From contig CM055095.1 in assembly GCA_029204225.1 (NCBI GenBank), forward strand, positions 62,638,523 through 62,702,522: a stretch of DNA of 64,000 nucleotides, in the 5' to 3' direction. Every line of letters begins with the position of its first letter. The stretch's first letter is position 1. The stretch comes from Diphasiastrum complanatum. Its lineage: Eukaryota > Streptophyta > Lycopodiopsida > Lycopodiales > Lycopodiaceae. Below, piece by piece: positions 58,447 to 64,000 of this stretch. The notes beneath the pieces are model-generated. The model was not told where the DNA came from and did not search any database. It saw nothing but the letters and a program-made list of their open reading frames with translations. The position numbers and the translations under genes are program-made.

Positions 58447-58974
58447 ACGAACTATCGGGTAGAGCCAACTTGGACGACATATCGGGGAAGCCCGACTTAT
58501 CGACCTCCTCACGCTCATCCTCTATACTGCGTAACCAACTTGAAAATGACAGCAGCCACGATCTTCTTCCAGACGGCGCAACGGCTCCACGCCACCTCTT
58601 GTACACTCATCTGCATAAATGTAAATAACATATAGATCATTTAACAACATGCAATTGATCAATGATCAAGAACATGGATTATTGAATCCGATGAGACAGA
58701 CACAATAGATGCTTTCATGTATTGATTCTCCTCTTCAGACGGATAGCCAGTAATGAGCTCATAGCTTTTACAGTTTGTAGTTAGCTTTGTGAGCACGCGG
58801 TTTCGCCCGCTATTATATTGTGCTCACCTGCATCATTGACTTGCATTTTGTTACAATCATTCTGAATAATGTGCTATCTAGTTCTGCGTTCAGGTTCTAT
58901 CAGTATTTGCAATGCTTTCCGCTCTCTGTCTAACCTTTTGATTGCCTTGTCTGATTGTCTGCACATGTGGAAGT

Positions 58975-59950
58975 TTAAGATGAGGATGATTTTGATCGAA
59001 AAATATGGAGATACATTAACAGGTTGATAGCCAAACCGACCGAACCTGAATTGATGACCACTTGGAAAGCAAAAGATGGGAAAGCCCTAGCCATTATATC
59101 CTTGAATATGAAATATTCACAAATAGCTCATGTAGCTAATTGTTTCACTACCAAAGAAGAATGAGACATTCTGATTGGTTTGTATGAAACTGCAGATGTC
59201 ATGACTCGTCTCTTTCTGAGACAAAAATTTCTAAATTTCTCAAAATGAGTGAATTTCAGTTAATGATTATCTGAATGATTTCAAACAGTTGTTTAAGCTA
59301 GCTGCAGTAGGTTCTCCAATATCGGATGAAGACGTCAACATGTCACTTCTATCGAGTGTCTCTCTCTCTCTCTCTTATGAAAACTTAGTATTGCTTTTGA
59401 TCAATACTCTTGAGCTATCACTCCATAAGCTGACAATAAGTTTGTTGCAAGAAGAAGTAAGAAGGAAGAGCTTATCCTCTTCGAATAACGAGGCAATCAC
59501 CTTATATTCGAATAAGCAGTAGTCCAAGAAGAAAAATTCAAAGGACAAGAAGACGAACACTAAGCAATCAAATTTGAACCAACATCAATAGCACGATGAT
59601 CGACAACAACAGAAGTCCAAGACCAAACTATTCTACAAGTGATGCAAGAGCTCCAATCACAACATCAAGGATTGTCAAATTCTCAAGCATAATAAAGCGA
59701 AGAAGAAGATGAAGAAAACTTCAGATTCTGCTAAAATCACTCGTAAAGATCCGAGACTGTTGATGGTACAAGTTCTGCAAAGTAAAAGTACTTAGCAATG
59801 ATATCTTGATTCAAGAGCTTCTCAACACATGACACCATGCAAGAACCTATTTGAAAACTCACTATTTCTGATTCAAAGTACATCTTTTTTGGAGAGTCAA
59901 GTTCTCAGTCATGATTATCGAGCCTTGTTTAATGTTGAGCGATGTACTAT
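58975..59950 (+). pseudogene. Copia gag and protease fragment G
   Basis: Frames in sequence: KAKDGKALAIISLNMKYSQI, a stop-broken DILIGLYETADVMTRLFLRQ (UBN2-type gag), FKQLFKLAAVGSPISDEDVN, LQEEVRRKSLSSSNNEA, a lysine- and glutamine-rich region with CKSSNHNIKDC (degenerate zinc knuckle), then YLDSRASQHMTPCKN (protease, DSG changed to DSR). Several stops. No LTR recognised. It lies 1 kb after fragment F and could be from the same or another copy. Confidence 0.8.
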
Positions 59951-60421
59951 CTTAGATAAATACTCTAATGAAATTTTCTCTACAAATAGAGAAGAGAGCT
60001 CCTATATCTTGAGTAACGAACATGCATTTAAAACAAATGTGAGCAATTCTAATGCCCAATTATCGCATATACGACTATGATAAACAATAAAGCCTTTAGA
60101 ATTTAAGCAAACAAAGACTACAGACTGCTACAAAAGCTATACTTAAAAGGGTTGTTTTGTGTACAATGCAAAATAAACTTTCTAGCAGACTGAAAGCAAT
60201 AAAAATAATAGTCAAATCAAGATCGGCAAAGATCCAAAAATGTAGTCCGATGTAAGTATCAGCTCTACCTACATTGGACAACTAAATTTACCAGTCACAA
60301 AAAATTATTGATTTAGTGCATCCGGATAAAAAATGAAACTATATGATTCTGAAGCAGCATAAGAGCTTTTCCGTTGCAACCAATACAACACCTACCAAAT
60401 AAGGTCCTAAAGTACTGTAAC

Positions 60422-60485
60422 ATTGTGAAGCCTTCATACTTTTTGTGCACATTTGTTGCATGAAGCCTTCATACTTTTTGTGCCA
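60422..60485. repeat. Short direct repeat
   Basis: TGAAGCCTTCATACTTTTTGTG occurs twice, about 37 bases apart. Meaning unknown. Confidence 0.85.
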
Positions 60486-61557
60486 TGGCTGTCCTTTGCG
60501 AATGTTGCAATCGTCTAAGCGTTAACAAAACTTTCAGCCACAATCGATAGGTTGTATCAAACAACGCAAACTTAGAGAGCAAAAAGAAGCAAACTTCTAA
60601 GCCCTTTTATCACTTTCATTGCATGCACCAATAAAGACAATAAATATCATCAGAGAAGTGTTTCATGCCGATCAGAAAGAAGAGGATTCAAGCCTTTGGC
60701 GCCGCGATTTTGATCACATGCAATTTTTGTATTCAATGATTGGATGGACATGTTTACCATTCTCTAAGATATGCTTCCTCTCTTCAATCAGTCCATCATT
60801 TGATCTAGGAAACTCCAGACACTGCTAGCAGCACTGAAGTCATTGATAACTAGTCCATGGATTAGCTAGTGCTACTTTTCGATGATGTGTCGTTATCGGT
60901 TAATTTTTCAAAATCCAAAATTTTTTGCGCAGCAAATGTGACAACAAGTTGAATTAGCCGTTTTTGCAGTAAGTTCATCAACCTGCATAGATCAAGTCTT
61001 TAATTAGTGAACGTATGAATTCATGATTATTTGAATTTTGAGGGTGAATCCTGCAAATAGGTAGATTGTTTTTGCATGTGGATTTAGAGAAGGTAGAACC
61101 TCTGTTTGAGGTGATGTAGATAGCTCTATATGAGTTAGTAATCTTTGAACAGAACGTTGATTTCTGAACGGTAGCTATAGGTTTTGACAATAATATTGCA
61201 AGTAGTTACCCACAGTTTCATGACCTTGCCTCAGTTGAATAATATACTTTGGAAGCTGAAAATATGGAAAAGCAACAATGGCTACAAGCAAATTCATGTG
61301 AAATTTCCAATTCATTGTTTGCCATGGGAACTGTTGGGTGGTGGCAGCACGCATGCACCTCAACTAGTAGCATAGAGGTGGCTGCAAGAGCTTCTGTTGG
61401 AGCACATCAATGGTATTTTCATGCGAAATTACAAGATGATGACCTCTAAGAAACAAACTACTCAATCACCACGAATTTGAGATGGTGAAATTTTTTACAA
61501 CGAAAAGCTTGATAAGTGCATACAAACGTACTCAGAGAGACATTGGCTACCTAAACG

Positions 61558-61562
<5 letters not shown>

Positions 61563-61606
<44 letters not shown>
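61563..61606. repeat. (CT)n microsatellite
   Basis: Uninterrupted CT run of 44 bases. Confidence 0.95.
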
Positions 61607-61609
<3 letters not shown>

Positions 61610-62385
61610 ATCTGCCAATATTTTAGGCAATACTGGAAACACTTAAAACTACACGCAGGGTAGAAGCAAGATCATTCATCCAAATTGAAAGAAAAGTCAG
61701 AATTGCACCAATTGTGATTGTATTCAAAGTTCAGTGAAGAATGAGAAGGGAGCCCAAATGAAATAGTAAAATCACAAACTTCTGCTTTCAAACTTATGCA
61801 TTTAGCTGGGGCAATAGTATGAGAAATAATCACAAACTTTCTTAACTATCAGCGTACTGGGATAGTGACAATTGTAAATGAGCAACTATTCACTTGTATT
61901 CAATTTTTAAAATGAAATTTGACTGATATACAAGCCCCCCAATAACATACATTTCGGGCCTCACTAGAAGGCAGCACAATAAGCAAGCATACTTCAGTAG
62001 AGTTCAAAACTTAGCATGAAGATATCCAAGCTTTTGAAAATGCTTACAAGCCTATTAATAGGGGGATCCTTGCATCTGTTCTTGTACCAAACTCCTAACT
62101 TGTGGCTTATTGGTCCTACTCATTACAGGTTGGAAAGAGAATTGGGGGCCTGAAGGAATAGAAGGTACAGATCAAATTTTAGGGCATATTTGAAGTGTTG
62201 CTTTACAACAGAGACTTGTTGATTGTCCTAAGTTGATTGATGTACAAAAGCTGTATCAACACTTGATTGTATGCATTGCTTTTAAAAAGTATGCATCTCT
62301 TTACCTGTGACTATGCTGAAAAAGCAAAAGAATCCAAGATGTTCTCTGTGGTGATTTTGCAAAGGGAAGCTAGAAGAGAATGAGC

Positions 62386-63985
62386 CTAAGAATTAGCAAC
62401 AAATTGTGCAAGGGGAACTATCCTGGCAGGAAGCTCAGGGGAGAGATTGGTGCAAGCTCGAATGGTGTGATCACTAGGTACAAGATCAAAGGATAAGGCC
62501 TCCGCCACGTCCTGAATGCTCCATCCTGCTTTGCGCAGAGAAGAAGAGAAAAAATCAAGCTGTAGCGCAAGGTTTTCTGAAGGAGATTGTGTGTTCAGCG
62601 AGAGTGTCTGATAACTTGAGTTTGGTGGAGACAAAACATCAACAATCTCGGAGATGTCCTCTTCTTTCCATCCACCTTGTCGCAGCCGTGCCGACACGTC
62701 CTCCAGGATGACCGCTAGCCATTTTGGACTGAAACTAGTTCTGAATTCAGCATGAACATTATCTTCATTCTCAGCTACTGCTAGGGTTGTTGATCCATGT
62801 TGATCAGAGCTGAGACTACGGAGCAAACCAACCTTACGCACCATGTTCGATCTTTGTCGCCTATCCACAATATCACTCCAAAATTCGATTCTTCGTGCAA
62901 TTTTTGCTGCTAGTGTTGAACCTATTTTTGAAAATCGCATGAAAACTTCACTTGAAAGACGCTGCTCTTGGAAGCAGATGCTGTCCATGCTCTTGCGAGG
63001 TGAGTCATCCAGGCTTGAATTGCTTGAACCGAATGGACGGCTTGCCACATCAGTGTTTCTCTCACTTGAGGCTTCCGATCTTCTGGGCAGGCTACTCATA
63101 CTTTTCCTAGAAAATAGCTGTGGGTTCCTTACAAGAGCATCCAGGTTTCTACCCCAAGTCTCTAAATTTTCATCAGCTCCTTCCAACCTCCACGCAGAAG
63201 CATCCAACTCTCTGCTCTCAGAACTCATTCCTTCCTCATTACACGAAGATTCTGCCTCACTCCTGCATGCACTATTGTCTGGAAATACTGTCAAGGATGG
63301 AACTTCTGTTGGCTGATGATCCCGATCCTTTCCATTCTTGAGACGACTTTCCTCGTGGAGTTCATCATTGGCAGTTAATGTGGGTAGATTGAATTGGGAA
63401 GAAACTAAATCAGTTCTGTACAAAAACTCAGCAACATCCAACCCACAATAAGAGATTTCCGTTCTGTAGACAAAGAATATCGGATTGCCGGTATGATTAG
63501 GCTGCGCTGGGATGAAGCAATGGCCATACACAGGGATCAAAATGGGAACTTTCTTCAGAGCTGTGCGTGCCGTCTGGGCGGCCTTGCCTGTGCTCTCCGG
63601 CCGTGGCCCCCACTGCTTCCACCAAAAGCTTCCTCTCTCCACATCCGAGAAGAGGTCTGTGATTGGAAGATTGATCCACATGCGTAGCTGTTGCCACTGC
63701 TCCTCGTCGCCAATCCGGAAACCCTAGGCCCACAGGCAATCCTTCCCGAAGAATGCCTCTCAAATCCGGAGGAAAAGTGAAGCGAAAAGTGGCTTCGATC
63801 CTCTCAAACTCCTCGTCTGAGAGGGCCAGACGCAACCTCAACTTTTCTCATGCCTCAAGTGCTGGATCACCCTTCGGCCGTAGTCAGAAAATGAGTACGC
63901 AACTTTGCGTGCCTGGCCTCCTGCAACAAGGTGGTAGTGCATTAGCCCGCCTGGACAACCTCTTCAGCCCAGCAACATGCGCATG
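62386..63985 (-). CDS. Knr4/SMI1-like plant protein (At5g67020/At3g50340 type), 5' part frameshifted
   Basis: An intact 431-codon minus-strand frame (63681-62386): [62 protein letters not shown], then a serine-rich middle, [31 protein letters not shown] and a second [18 protein letters not shown] near the end. This is a plant-wide uncharacterised family with an N-terminal Knr4/SMI1-like fold. The expected N-terminus is present upstream but in other frames: [14 protein letters not shown] (about 63970-63930), [20 protein letters not shown] (about 63905-63845) and [20 protein letters not shown] to GFPDW (63841-63702). At least three frame changes separate these from the long frame. Either the gene is decaying at its 5' end, or the sequence has local indel errors. 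No introns seen. Confidence 0.85.
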
Positions 63986-64000
63986 CGTGTTCAATTTGGG

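Larger units (their letters stand above)
59951..62385. other. Intergenic, no recognised gene
   Basis: AT-rich sequence between Copia debris and the Knr4/SMI1-like gene. Open frames (for example 61249-61449) show no family resemblance. One CT array at 61563-61606. The last few hundred bases before 62386 are the probable 3' untranslated region of the minus-strand gene. Confidence 0.45.

Noticed and set aside
61249-61449. A 66-codon open frame upstream of the Knr4/SMI1-like gene
   Set aside because: Two frames are open over the same bases and neither shows a domain; considered chance.
62843-63316. A 157-codon plus-strand frame opposite the Knr4/SMI1-like gene
   Set aside because: The minus-strand frame has clear family homology over the same bases; the plus frame is its shadow.

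Overview
This is plant nuclear DNA, from a seed plant (most likely an angiosperm) with a repeat-rich genome. The evidence is GT-AG introns, two recognisable plant genes, Copia- and gag-type LTR retrotransposons in several nested layers, long (CT)n/(GA)n arrays, and no bacterial-style gene packing. I did not identify the species. Only two host genes are recognised. At the left is the 3' part of a plant synaptotagmin (SYT1/SYT2-like) on + (exons 874-9384), with two large repeat-bearing introns. At the right edge, on -, is a Knr4/SMI1-like plant gene (62386 to about 63985) whose 5' part is frameshifted. Almost everything between is transposon sequence.

Layout: 1-9384 synaptotagmin, with an antisense retrotransposon gag in intron 2; 10519-10901 a hAT-like MITE with a perfect 8-bp target duplication; 11576-12085 a tandem duplication; 12115-13598 antisense Copia pieces; 13599-36622 a gag gene split by a very large nested insertion; 36681-36817 a long CT array; 37071-45003 an antisense Copia (D) interrupted by a complete Copia (C, 38598-44441); 45035-45590 a second C-family LTR and leader; 47764-49856 an antisense LTR pair with almost no internal region; 50053-56833 a complete but decayed Copia (E); 56860-57896 and 58975-59950 more Copia fragments, with a near-perfect 330-bp foldback at 58115-58446 between them.

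The most interesting object is the nest at 14378-35075. Inside a retrotransposon gag lies an element with short inverted ends (CCAAAAGGG at 14378, complement ending at 35075). Without its own insertions it is about 7.7 kb. It appears to carry four intron-containing, partly decayed genes: a transposase-like gene I cannot place in a named superfamily (T1, +), an unknown antisense gene (T2, -), a divergent histone H3 with CENH3-like features (+), and another unknown antisense gene (T4, -). The histone reading frame is cut in helix alpha-1 by a roughly 13-kb LTR element (B, 20142-33116), which is flanked by the exact 5-bp duplication CTGTG; the histone frame resumes in phase on the far side. B in turn holds a full Copia (A, 26738-32453, duplication CTTCC), a solo LTR (24011-24839) and an unclassified insertion of about 3.4 kb. 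The order of events is therefore gag element, then histone-bearing element, then B, then A, the solo LTR and the unclassified piece. None of the mobile-element genes looks intact in this copy; the value lies in the architecture, and an intact sibling elsewhere in the genome would be the decisive find.
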